Assembly: GCF_028682635.1 (NCBI RefSeq)
Contig: NZ_JANHLK010000023.1
Coordinates: forward strand, 37,540-101,539
From: Pseudomonas putida
GTDB lineage: Bacteria; Pseudomonadota; Gammaproteobacteria; Pseudomonadales; Pseudomonadaceae
Direction of reading: 5' to 3'
DNA length: 64,000 bases
The position numbers and the translations under genes are program-made. This document shows, piece by piece, positions 35,336 through 44,158 of the stretch (its first letter is position 1; each line of letters opens with the position of its first letter). The notes beneath the pieces are model-generated. The model saw only the letters and a program-made list of their open reading frames with translations, was not told the origin of the DNA and ran no database searches.

Positions 35336-37951
35336 ATGGACAAGCCGCTCGAAAAATACAACGACATGCGGGACTTCGACAAAAGCCCCGAGCCTTCCGG
35401 TGTTTCCAGGTCTCGCGGTCGAAAGGGCAAGGCCCATGCGCTGCTTTTCTGCATCCAGAAGCACGATGCAACCCGGCTGCATTACGACTTCAGGCTGGAG
35501 CTCGACGGTACGCTCAAAAGCTGGGCGGTGCCCAAGGGACCGTCGCTGGACCCCAAGGTCAAGCGCCTGGCGGTGCATGTCGAAGACCATCCGCTGGATT
35601 ACGCTACCTTTGAAGGTAGCATCCCCGAAGGCCACTACGGTGCCGGTGATGTCATCGTCTGGGACCGAGGCGTGTGGATTCCCCAAGAGGATCCGGCCAA
35701 GGCCTACGCCAAGGGTAGGCTCAAGTTCGAACTGCAAGGCGAGAAGCTCGCCGGACTGTGGAACCTGGTGCGCACGCACATGCCGGGCAAGCAGGAGCAG
35801 TGGTTCCTGATCAAGCATCAGGACGGTGCCGCCCGGCCGCAAAGCGATTACGACGTGGTGGCCGCCGAGCCCGACAGCGTGCTCAGCGAACGGACCCTCA
35901 TTGCCAAAACACCCAAGGCGGCCAAACCCAAGGCCGTCAAGCAGCCCGCTGCGCCAAAGCATAAAGAGCCGCGCAAGGAAAAATCCGCACCACTGACCGG
36001 CGCACACAAGGCCAAGCTGCCGGACCAGATCAAACCGGAACTGGCGACGCTGGTGGAAAAGGCCCCGGGTGGCGAGTGGAGTTATGAGGTCAAGTTCGAC
36101 GGCTACCGGATCATGGCGCGCATCGACCACGACGAGGTCAAGCTCTTCACCCGCAACGGCCACGACTGGACCCACAAGCTGCCCGGCCAGGCCAAGGCGC
36201 TGGCCGGCCTGGGCCTGGAATCGGCTTGGCTCGACGGCGAAATGGTGGTGGCCGACGAGCAGGGCGTGCCGGACTTCCAGGCCTTGCAAAACGCCTTTGA
36301 GGCCGGGCGCAGTGGCAACATTCTCTACTACCTGTTCGATATGCCCTATCTCAATGGCGTGGACCTGCGCGAGGTGCCCGTCGAGGAACGCCGGGCTGCG
36401 CTTTCGACGGTGCTCAAGACCAGCAAGGACCCGTTGCTGCGCTTCTCCGAGTCCTTCGGTGAAGACCCGGAGGCCTTGCTCAACAGCGCCTGCCAGATGC
36501 AAATGGAAGGCCTGATCGGCAAACGCCTGGGTTCACCCTATGTCTCAAGGCGCAGCAGTGACTGGGTCAAGCTCAAGTGCAAGCATCGGCAGGAATTCGT
36601 CATCGTCGGCTTCACCGACCCCAAAGGTTCACGCAGTGCCTTCGGTGCACTGCTCCTGGGGTTGCATGACAAGGACAGCGGTGAGTTGCGCTACGCCGGC
36701 AAGGTCGGCACCGGGTTTACCGAGGCGACCCTCAACAGCATCCATGAACAACTCAAACCCCTGAAGACAAAGAAACCCGCTGTGGTCAACCCGCCCAGCG
36801 GTGCCGAGTTCAAGGCCGTGCACTGGCTCAAACCCAGCCTGCTGGCGGAAGTGGCCTTTGCCGAAATGACCAAGGACGGTTCGGTGCGCCATGCGGTGTT
36901 CCATGGCCTGCGTAACGACAAACCTGCCAAAGACATCACCGAGGAGCGTCCGACTGCCGTGAAAACTGCCCCTGGGAAAAAAACCGCCACCGCCAAGCCT
37001 TCCCCCGACAAGGCATCCGCCGCGAAGAAGAAAGCCGAACCCGCGCCGTCGCAGATCGGCCTTGACCAGGGCAAGGTGCGCATCACCCACCCGGACCGGG
37101 TCATCGACGCCAGCAGTGGCGCGACCAAAGTGCAACTGGCGGAGTATTACGCCAGCGTCGCCGAGTGGATTCTGCCGCAGCTCAAGGATCGCCCCGTGGC
37201 GTTGGTGCGGGCGCCGGATGGCATCGGCGGCGAACTGTTTTTCCAGAAAAACGCCGAGCGCCTGGCCATCCCCGGCATCACCACCCTCGACCAGAAACTC
37301 ACAGGCCAGCCGATGATGGTCATCAACAACGCCGAAGCCTTGATCGGCGCGGTGCAGATGAGCACCGTCGAGCTCCACACCTGGAACGCCACCTCGGACC
37401 ACCTCGACAAACCAGACCGCTTCGTCCTCGACCTCGACCCGGACCCGGCGCTGCCGTGGAAACGCATGGTCGAGGCCACCCAGTTGACCCTGACGGTGCT
37501 CGATGAACTGGGGCTCAAGGCGTTCCTCAAGACCAGCGGCGGCAAGGGCATTCACCTGGTGGTGCCACTGACCCGCAAGCTCGGCTGGGATGAGGTCAAG
37601 GACTTCAGCCATGCGATTGTCAGCCACATGGCCAAAATGCTGCCGGAGCGTTTTTCCGCGGTGTCGGGGCCGAAGAACCGGGTGGGGCGGATCTTCATCG
37701 ATTACCTGCGCAACGGGTTGGGCGCGACCACCATCTGCGCCTACGCCGTGCGTACCCGGGAAGGGTTGCCGGTGTCGATGCCGATCTTTCGTGAAGAGGT
37801 GGAAGAACTCAAGGGCGGCAACCAATGGAACATTCACAACGCGCATGAACGCCTGGCCGAAGTGGGCGATGAGCCTTGGGCGGACCTGAAGAAAACCCGG
37901 CAGACGATTACGGCCGAGATGCGCCGGCGGGTCGGAATGAAAAAAAACTGA
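35336..37951 (+). CDS. ligD: DNA ligase D, multidomain non-homologous end-joining enzyme
   Basis: The 871-residue product has the domain order of Pseudomonas LigD: an N-terminal 3'-phosphoesterase (about residues 30-190, with the HDATRLHYDFRLE motif), a basic linker rich in Lys-Ala-Pro, an ATP-dependent ligase (about 225-520, adenylation Lys in EVKFDGYR) and a C-terminal archaeo-eukaryotic primase-like polymerase (about 575-871, LDLDPDPALPWKRMVEA and KTSGGKGIHLVVP). It ends-joins and repairs broken DNA with Ku. No ku gene is in the window; it must be elsewhere. ATG 35336 lies behind GGAGG. Confidence 0.95.
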   Translation: MDKPLEKYNDMRDFDKSPEPSGVSRSRGRKGKAHALLFCIQKHDATRLHYDFRLELDGTLKSWAVPKGPSLDPKVKRLAVHVEDHPLDYATFEGSIPEGHYGAGDVIVWDRGVWIPQEDPAKAYAKGRLKFELQGEKLAGLWNLVRTHMPGKQEQWFLIKHQDGAARPQSDYDVVAAEPDSVLSERTLIAKTPKAAKPKAVKQPAAPKHKEPRKEKSAPLTGAHKAKLPDQIKPELATLVEKAPGGEWSYEVKFDGYRIMARIDHDEVKLFTRNGHDWTHKLPGQAKALAGLGLESAWLDGEMVVADEQGVPDFQALQNAFEAGRSGNILYYLFDMPYLNGVDLREVPVEERRAALSTVLKTSKDPLLRFSESFGEDPEALLNSACQMQMEGLIGKRLGSPYVSRRSSDWVKLKCKHRQEFVIVGFTDPKGSRSAFGALLLGLHDKDSGELRYAGKVGTGFTEATLNSIHEQLKPLKTKKPAVVNPPSGAEFKAVHWLKPSLLAEVAFAEMTKDGSVRHAVFHGLRNDKPAKDITEERPTAVKTAPGKKTATAKPSPDKASAAKKKAEPAPSQIGLDQGKVRITHPDRVIDASSGATKVQLAEYYASVAEWILPQLKDRPVALVRAPDGIGGELFFQKNAERLAIPGITTLDQKLTGQPMMVINNAEALIGAVQMSTVELHTWNATSDHLDKPDRFVLDLDPDPALPWKRMVEATQLTLTVLDELGLKAFLKTSGGKGIHLVVPLTRKLGWDEVKDFSHAIVSHMAKMLPERFSAVSGPKNRVGRIFIDYLRNGLGATTICAYAVRTREGLPVSMPIFREEVEELKGGNQWNIHNAHERLAEVGDEPWADLKKTRQTITAEMRRRVGMKKN

Positions 37952-37967
37952 TACCCCTGTACACCCC

Positions 37968-38058
37968 TGTAGGAGCTGCCGCAGGCTGCGATCTTTTGAT
38001 CTTGATCTTAAAAATCAAAATCAAAATCAAAAGATCGCAGCCTGCGGCAGCTCCTACA
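37968..38058. repeat. REPIN (GGAGCTGCCGCAGGCTGCGATC family)
   Basis: Inverted repeat with arms TGTAGGAGCTGCCGCAGGCT and complement around an A/T-rich centre with three repeats of AAATCA. It follows the ligD stop and lies between convergent genes. Confidence 0.92.
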
Positions 38059-38069
38059 AAGGCCGCGGG

Positions 38070-38747
38070 TTATTTGTTGATGAACGCCTGGAAGTCGCTA
38101 CCCAACTTGTCGATCGCCGTCTTGAAATCCTGGGCGGTGATTTTCTGTTTGTCATTTTCCAGCGTGGTGCCAAAGACCTTGCGCACGACCCGGCCTACGG
38201 ACTGATTGTTCTTGGCGTCGATGAACTCGGCCTCGATATACAATTCGGTGTTTTCATCGCGGATACCGGTCGCTGCGGACACACCGCCCACGACCGCTGC
38301 GATAGGCACCACTTCATACCAGTGCATGCCTTCGGGAGAGGCACTGACCCCGGTGATCGCTGCACGCATGACCAGGGTCTTCGAACCGGCCGGCGCGGCG
38401 GCCGGGCTGGAAACGACCCGGTACTTCTGCCCCAGCGTGGTCTTGGCCTTGTTGGTCATGTAGTTCTGGATTTCGCTCAGCGTCTGCTGGTTGACCCGCT
38501 CATTGGGTTTGGGCGCCGGGTACATTTCCAGACGGGTGAAGGCCACGGTGTCATAGGCATTCGGGTTGAATGACGGGCTCACCCAACGCATCGCTGTACC
38601 GCCGCTGGGCGTCTCGACTTCCTGCAGGTTGTTGTAGGTGGACAGGTAGCCGGAGTACTGCTCCTTCTCGGTGACTTTCGACGTACAACCACCGAGCATG
38701 AGCCCGGCCAGGGCAGTGCCGACAAGCAATTTGCGGGTCAGGTTCAT
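38070..38747 (-). CDS. DUF3313-family lipoprotein
   Basis: The 225-residue product has a lipobox (LAGLMLGGC, Cys at residue 21) and the DUF3313 pattern: YSGYLSTYNNL, VAFTRLEMYP, RAAITGVSASPEG, ATGIRDENTELYIEAEFIDAKNN. It should be anchored in the outer membrane or inner membrane facing the periplasm. Function not known. It follows the FadL-type gene on the same strand by 43 bases, so co-transcription is possible. Confidence 0.78.
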   Translation of the reverse strand: MNLTRKLLVGTALAGLMLGGCTSKVTEKEQYSGYLSTYNNLQEVETPSGGTAMRWVSPSFNPNAYDTVAFTRLEMYPAPKPNERVNQQTLSEIQNYMTNKAKTTLGQKYRVVSSPAAAPAGSKTLVMRAAITGVSASPEGMHWYEVVPIAAVVGGVSAATGIRDENTELYIEAEFIDAKNNQSVGRVVRKVFGTTLENDKQKITAQDFKTAIDKLGSDFQAFINK

Positions 38748-38790
38748 AGTGCTGTTTACTCCTTGGTTAAAATCGTTTTTTTTTTAACTA

Positions 38791-40059
38791 TCAGAAACGC
38801 CAGGTCATGTTGCCGGTCAGGGCCGAAATCCAGGCAGTGTCGAACTGACCGGAAACTCGATTGCCCGACGTGGATTTGGTCTGGTCTACCGGCATATCCC
38901 CAAGATAGACCATGGCCCAACTGACGTTGACGTCGGTGTCCTTGTTCACAGCATAGGTGGCTCCTGTGGCAATGCGCCAGGATTCGGCCATTGGCACGGT
39001 CAACGTGCGGTCGCTGTCCGAAACGGGACTGCTGTCGTATGCCACGCCGACGTTCCACAGCAGTTGCGGCGTGGCCTGGTACTGCGCGCCGAGCGCCAGT
39101 TGCCAGGTGTCCTTGTAGTTGGCGTCGATTGTAGTCGAGCGCGCATCGATGGACGTGGTGTCGACCTGCACGCCGACCTCGCCGAACTCCGACCAGTCCT
39201 GCCAGTTGACCGAGGCGAGCAGGGCCCACTGCCGATCCAGTTGCTGGAAAAGGCTCAGGGTCACGGTTTGTGGCACCGTCAGATCGAGCTGGGTGTTCAG
39301 GCCATTGAGCCTGTCCAATGCCGGGCCATTGCCTTTGATGTCCAGCCCGTCTTCGAAGTCCAGATCGACCTTGCTGGTGTAGGTCAGGCCAATTCGCGTG
39401 CCGGTTTGCGGGGCGTAGATCACCCCCACGTTCGCGCCAAAACCCCAATCCTCGTCCTTGTACTTGAACTGGCCGTCGCCGCGATCGGTGAAGCCGAATG
39501 GCGAGCGGTCGATGGCAGTCTGGGCCTGCAGCATGCCGTACATGGCCTTGACGCCGACGCCTACCGACCATTGCTCGTTGAACCGGTAAGCCACGCTTGG
39601 CACCAGAGACAGACCACCGAGGCTGGCGTTCTGCGAGAAGTAGCGCCCGGACCAATCGTTGTCGTAATTGACCGCCAGGCCAAAGTCGGCGTACTGGCCA
39701 AAGCCGATGCTCCAGTGGTCGTCCAGTTCATGGGTGATGAAGAAGCTGCCGCCGGGAATCGGATCGAGGGCGTTACCACTGCCACTGCCCGGGACATTGG
39801 TGTCGCCGTCGCGATTGAATTCGAGATTGCCGTAAAGCACCTGCAGACCACCGGTGATTTGCGTGCCCGGCAGATAGCTCATGCCCGCCGGATTGCTGGC
39901 GATCGTCGAGGGACCCTGGGCTCGGGCAGCGGCACCGGCGTTGGCCAGGCCTGCGTTATCGGTGCCGATTTCGTAAAGCATGATGCCGCCGGCGTGGGCC
40001 TGCTGGCAGCACAGTGCTAACAGGGTGACGGCGGGCAGGGCGGATGTTTTTACCTGCAT
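38791..40059 (-). CDS. FadL/OmpP1-family outer-membrane transporter
   Basis: The 422-residue product has a signal peptide (ending near QAHA), an N-terminal FadL hatch motif (YEIGTDNAGLANAGAAARAQGPSTIASNPAGMS) and an amphipathic barrel (many alternating polar/nonpolar strands, ending in TWRF with the final Phe expected for outer-membrane proteins). Family members admit fatty acids or other hydrophobic molecules. ATG 40059 is used in preference to an upstream Met at 40083. Whether the substrate is a fatty acid is not shown. Confidence 0.87.
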   Translation of the reverse strand: MQVKTSALPAVTLLALCCQQAHAGGIMLYEIGTDNAGLANAGAAARAQGPSTIASNPAGMSYLPGTQITGGLQVLYGNLEFNRDGDTNVPGSGSGNALDPIPGGSFFITHELDDHWSIGFGQYADFGLAVNYDNDWSGRYFSQNASLGGLSLVPSVAYRFNEQWSVGVGVKAMYGMLQAQTAIDRSPFGFTDRGDGQFKYKDEDWGFGANVGVIYAPQTGTRIGLTYTSKVDLDFEDGLDIKGNGPALDRLNGLNTQLDLTVPQTVTLSLFQQLDRQWALLASVNWQDWSEFGEVGVQVDTTSIDARSTTIDANYKDTWQLALGAQYQATPQLLWNVGVAYDSSPVSDSDRTLTVPMAESWRIATGATYAVNKDTDVNVSWAMVYLGDMPVDQTKSTSGNRVSGQFDTAWISALTGNMTWRF

Positions 40060-40257
40060 GGGATCACCTGCGCAAATGACCATGATGTACTGGCGTTAAT
40101 CCCCTGGAAGAAGTCCCGTGACGGCCCCAGGATTTTGGATCACTCGCGAAAGAGCGTAGGTATTTATGCTGAAAAATCCAGTCATTGGGTAAGTTAAACC
40201 GCCAGCTCCCGTCTCCCCGAGTCAAGGCGGCGAGATTGCCTCGCCGCCTCGATGCCA

Positions 40258-40536
40258 TTACCTGCCGGCAGTGGCTGCCAGTAGAGGCGCCACCTGTTCG
40301 TCGGTCAGTGCCGCCTGGACCTTCATGGTCATCAGGTCGCTCCATTGCAGTACCCACTGCTGGATCGGTACCGCGTCGTTGGCCTCTGCAATGCCAAAAC
40401 CGGCCGCGCCGCCGACGGCGTGCCAGCGCCCGAGCATCTTGACGCCGTCTGGTGGCGCGCCGCCGGTCTTGAGAAAGCGTTCGATCGTACTGTTGCGATT
40501 GGCCGTACTGATTTTCCAGCTGACGATGAATAACAT
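40258..40536 (-). CDS. DUF3303-family small protein
   Basis: The 92-residue product starts with MLFIVSWKIS, the family hallmark, and has GVKMLGRWHAVGG and QQWVLQWSDLM. Perfect AAGGAGG ribosome site upstream of ATG 40536. The function is unknown; related proteins are small ferredoxin-like dimers. The longer frame to 40581 is not used. Confidence 0.75.
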   Translation of the reverse strand: MLFIVSWKISTANRNSTIERFLKTGGAPPDGVKMLGRWHAVGGAAGFGIAEANDAVPIQQWVLQWSDLMTMKVQAALTDEQVAPLLAATAGR

Positions 40537-40713
40537 CTGCCACCTCCTTCCAGGGATTGGCACCTGTGTGTCTGCGCGCACCGGGTTGGCGCCGGGACCT
40601 CGGTCACGTTTGCCTTGCCAGGGTCATCCTGCCTGGCCTGAAACGCTTGCTCCCTTGAGAAGGCATAGCAGCGCCGCGCACTTCACGTACGACCGTCGAT
40701 CTTGTTCGGGGTG

Positions 40714-41115
40714 TCAGGTATCGCGCAACAGGTCGTTGGCGTTGAGCAGGTCGTAGGCGATTTCCGGGCGTTTTTCCATGGCGCGACGAATCGCGGCAGG
40801 GATCGAGGCGCGGGTCTTGCGGCACAGCCCCGGCAGTTCACCGACCTGGATGCCGATGCCGCGCATGGTCCGCACTTCGTTGAAGCTGGGCACGATGTCC
40901 ACGCGGATACCCAACTGCTCGAACATCCGCCGTTGCAGGTGCTCGAGGTCCTGGAGGCTTTGCAGGTTTTCCAGGCGGTCGACCAGGCGTTTTTCTTCGG
41001 TGCGGGTCAAAAACAGGATGCGCAGGTCCGCGCCGGGTGTTTCCAGCAGCGGGTCACGCCCGCAGTCGCAGGCACCGGGCGGGCAGGGTTGGCGGATCGG
41101 AGCGGAGGTGGTCAT
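40714..41115 (-). CDS. Hypothetical protein with N-terminal Cys cluster
   Basis: The 133-residue product starts at ATG 41115. Near its N-terminus lies CPPGACDCGRDPLL, a Cys-rich patch that could bind metal. The rest is helical (LLRDT at the end), with ERRMFEQ-like and VDIVPSFNEVRTMRG stretches. I do not recognise the family. It is flanked by the tandem tail copies of ldcA: the bases GCGGGCAGGG at 41084-41095 inside this gene reappear at the junction of each tandem unit. Confidence 0.6.
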   Translation of the reverse strand: MTTSAPIRQPCPPGACDCGRDPLLETPGADLRILFLTRTEEKRLVDRLENLQSLQDLEHLQRRMFEQLGIRVDIVPSFNEVRTMRGIGIQVGELPGLCRKTRASIPAAIRRAMEKRPEIAYDLLNANDLLRDT

Positions 41116-41131
41116 GGGGTTCAATCATAGA

Positions 41132-41880
41132 GCGCTGTGATTGAATTTGCCCATAGGCATTTGGACCGACGTTAATCCAAATGTGGAATGAGACCCCCTG
41201 TGGGAGCTAGCCTGCTGGCGATGGTGGGTCATCCACATTGATGTCGACTGACACTCCATCGCTAGCAGGCTAGCTCCCACATTGGCTTGTCTACTTCAGT
41301 ACCAGCATCCGATAAACCCCGGCCTCGGCTTCGATCCCGTGGGCGTCATGGGTGAACCCCGGGAAGGACCTGTCGAAAGCCTCCAGCGCCTTGAGATAGG
41401 AGGCGCCGGGCGGGCAGGGTTGGCGCTGTGATTGAATTTGCCCATAGGCATTTGGACCGACGTAGATCCAGATGTGGAATGAGACCCCCTGTGGGAGCTA
41501 GCCTGCTGGCGATGGTGGGTCATCCACATTGATGTCGACTGACACTCCATCGCTAGCAGGCTAGCTCCCACATTGGCTTGTCTACTTCAGTACCAGCATC
41601 CGATAAACCCCGGCCTCGGCTTCGATCCCGTGGGCGTCATGGGTGAACCCCGGGAAGGACCTGTCGAAAGCCTCCAGCGCCTTGAGATAGGAGGCGCCGG
41701 GCGGGCAGGGTTGGCGCTGTGATTGAATTTGCCCATAGGCATTTGGACCGACGTAGATCCAGATGTGGAATGAGACCCCCTGTGGGAGCTAGCCTGCTGG
41801 CGATGGTGGGTCATCCACATTGATGTCGACTGACACTCCATCGCTAGCAGGCTAGCTCCCACATTGGCTTGTCTACTTCA
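41132..41880. repeat. 291-bp tandem copies of the ldcA tail plus a REPIN
   Basis: The gene-free gap downstream of ldcA holds tandem units of exactly 291 bp: the anchor GCTGTGATTG occurs at 41134, 41425 and 41716. Each unit has a REPIN (TGTGGGAGCTAGCCTGCTGG ... CTAGCTCCCACA; 41199-41281 in unit 1), then, in the first two, a copy of the last ~115 bases of ldcA, and a junction block AGGCGCCGGGCGGGCAGGGTTGG. The third copy is the true gene end. The two extra tails are identical to each other but differ from the real end by about six bases, including changes that would give Arg for Lys and Ala for Thr. Confidence 0.92.
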
Positions 41881-44158
41881 GTACCAGCATCCGATAAACC
41901 CCGGCCTCGGCTTCAATCCCGTGGGTGTCATGGGTGAACCCCGGGAAGGATTTGTCGAAGGCTTCCAGCGCCTTGAGATAGGCCAGCAACGGACCGTCGG
42001 CAGCCCCGGCGTTCTCACCCGGCATCAGCAACGGAATGCCCGGCGGATACGGCACGATACCGGTGGCGGCGATGCGCCCGGCCGCCTGTTCCAGGGTGAC
42101 CAGTTCGATCTCGTTGCGCACCAGTTTCTCGTAGGCCTCCACCGGGCTGAACACTGCTTGCGGCAACGTGCCGAATGCCTGGGACATGGCCGAGGTGGTC
42201 TTGTGTTGCTTCATGGCGGCAAAGATTTCGTCAGCCAGGTCCTTGAGGCCCATGCCGGCGTAGCGGGTCTGGTTACCGGCCAGCAGATCCGGCAGGCACA
42301 GCTCCAGTTCGACGTTGTCGTCATAGTCGCGCTTGAAGTCCAGCAGCGCGTTGACCAGGGTGCCCCACTTGCCCTTGGTGATGCCGATGGAGAACAGGAA
42401 CAGGATGGTGAAGTCGGTGGTTTTCTCGACGACGATGCCCTGGCGCCCCAGGTACGCGGTCAGCACGCACGCCGGGATGCCGGTCGGGAGTAGATTGCCG
42501 TCATCACCCATGCCGGGGCTGAGCACCGAGACCTTGATCGGGTCCAGCATGCAGTAGCCTTCCTCGATGTCACCGAAACCGTGCCACACCTCGTTGGGGT
42601 GAAGTACCCAGCAGTTCGGCTCGGTTTTGAGCAACACAGGATCGACTTCGTGGAACGGCACCGTGGCATTGCCCACCTGCACGGTCGGCGGCTGCCAGCA
42701 GGTGAAGAACCAGTCGTCCTTGCTCAGCATCTCGTGGTGCATGCGCGAGATGACCTGGCGGAAAGACACGGCTTCCTCGATGGATTCGCTGGTGAGGATC
42801 TGCCCGCTGGGCGCTTCCATCATCGCCGAGCTGACGTCGCAGGAGGCCATGATCGCGTAGTTCGGCGAAGTCGAGGCGTGCATCATGTACGACTCGTTGA
42901 AACGCCCGTGTTCGATCGGATTACGGCCGTTGCGCACGTGAATCATCGAGGCCTGGGACAGGGCCGCCAGCAACTTGTGGGTCGACTGGGTGGCGAACAC
43001 GGTCGGCTTCGACGCATCGTGATCGTCCGGGCTGCCGTGCATGGCGTGGCGGTCGCGGTACAGCGGGTTGAAACGCGCGTAGCCGTACCAGGCTTCGTCG
43101 AAATGCAGGCGGTCGACGCTCTGGCCCAGCAGCTCTTCGACGCGGGTGACGTTGTAGGTCAGGCCGTCGTAGGTGGAGTTGGTGATGATCGCGTGGACCG
43201 GCGTCGGGTCGATGCCGTCCTTGACCATCGGGTTGTTGGCAATGGCCGCTTTCACGCCTTCGGCGCTCAGGGTTTGCGGGAGGATCGGGCCGATGATGCC
43301 GTAGCGGTTGCGCGTCGGCACCAGGTAGGTCGGCAGCGCCCCCGACAGGGTCATCGCGTGCTCGGCGGACTTGTGGCAATTGCGGTCGCACAGGGCGATC
43401 TGGTTGCGCGTGACGCTGGCCATGAGGATCACGCGGTTGGACATCGACGAGCCGTTGGTGACGTAGTAGGTGCGATGGGCGCCGAACACCTTGGCCGCGT
43501 AGCGCTCGCCCTGGCCAATGGGGCCACTGTGATCGAGCAGCGAACCCAGTTCACCGACCGAGATCGACAGGTCGGAACGCAGCAGGTTTTCCCCGAAGAA
43601 CTCGTAGAACGCCCGGCCCGCAGTGCTTTTGAGAAACGCCGTGCCACCGGCGTGACCGGGGGTGTGCCAGGAATATTCGTAGGACCTGGCAAACTTCACC
43701 AGCGCCCCGAACATCGGCGGCAGGGCGGCCTGGCGATAGCGCTCGATGGCCGCCATGATACGTCCGCTGAGGAAGCGGCTGGTGTCTTCGGGCAGCCAGA
43801 TGAAGTCGTCGGCGTGTTGCATGACCAATAAAGGAATGCTCGACGCGGTGGTCCGGTCGCTGATCAGGAACACCGGCACGCGGGTGTTGCGTTCGCGCAG
43901 TTTGACCAGCAATTTGATGCAGTCTTCGTGATCTTTGCTGGTGTCCATTTCCCAACTGATCAGCACGCATTGCACGGCCGGGTCCGAACGCAGGATCGAC
44001 GCCGCATCGCTGAGGCTTTCCGAGGCCAGTACGCTGACGCCACGACCCTCTACGTCGCTGACCAACTGATCCAGGGCGCGGCCAAACACTGTGCGCTTGT
44101 CCGCCGGGTCGCTGACCAATAGCGCGAGCATCCCGAGTGAATGTTTATAGTCCGTCAT
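41873..44158 (-). CDS. ldcA: PLP-dependent lysine/ornithine/arginine decarboxylase (LdcA-type)
   Basis: The 761-residue product has an N-terminal receiver-like wing domain (about 1-140), the PLP domain with the substrate motif WHTPGHAGG, TNGSSMSNR, Asp in LHFDEAWYGYA, the Schiff-base Lys in TQSTHKLL, and a C-terminal domain. Length and operon match the P. aeruginosa LdcA lysine decarboxylase, which makes cadaverine. It overlaps the upstream transporter gene by four bases (ATGA). Its 3' end has been copied twice into the gap that follows. Lysine as substrate follows from family and operon. Confidence 0.88.
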   Translation of the reverse strand: MTDYKHSLGMLALLVSDPADKRTVFGRALDQLVSDVEGRGVSVLASESLSDAASILRSDPAVQCVLISWEMDTSKDHEDCIKLLVKLRERNTRVPVFLISDRTTASSIPLLVMQHADDFIWLPEDTSRFLSGRIMAAIERYRQAALPPMFGALVKFARSYEYSWHTPGHAGGTAFLKSTAGRAFYEFFGENLLRSDLSISVGELGSLLDHSGPIGQGERYAAKVFGAHRTYYVTNGSSMSNRVILMASVTRNQIALCDRNCHKSAEHAMTLSGALPTYLVPTRNRYGIIGPILPQTLSAEGVKAAIANNPMVKDGIDPTPVHAIITNSTYDGLTYNVTRVEELLGQSVDRLHFDEAWYGYARFNPLYRDRHAMHGSPDDHDASKPTVFATQSTHKLLAALSQASMIHVRNGRNPIEHGRFNESYMMHASTSPNYAIMASCDVSSAMMEAPSGQILTSESIEEAVSFRQVISRMHHEMLSKDDWFFTCWQPPTVQVGNATVPFHEVDPVLLKTEPNCWVLHPNEVWHGFGDIEEGYCMLDPIKVSVLSPGMGDDGNLLPTGIPACVLTAYLGRQGIVVEKTTDFTILFLFSIGITKGKWGTLVNALLDFKRDYDDNVELELCLPDLLAGNQTRYAGMGLKDLADEIFAAMKQHKTTSAMSQAFGTLPQAVFSPVEAYEKLVRNEIELVTLEQAAGRIAATGIVPYPPGIPLLMPGENAGAADGPLLAYLKALEAFDKSFPGFTHDTHGIEAEAGVYRMLVLK

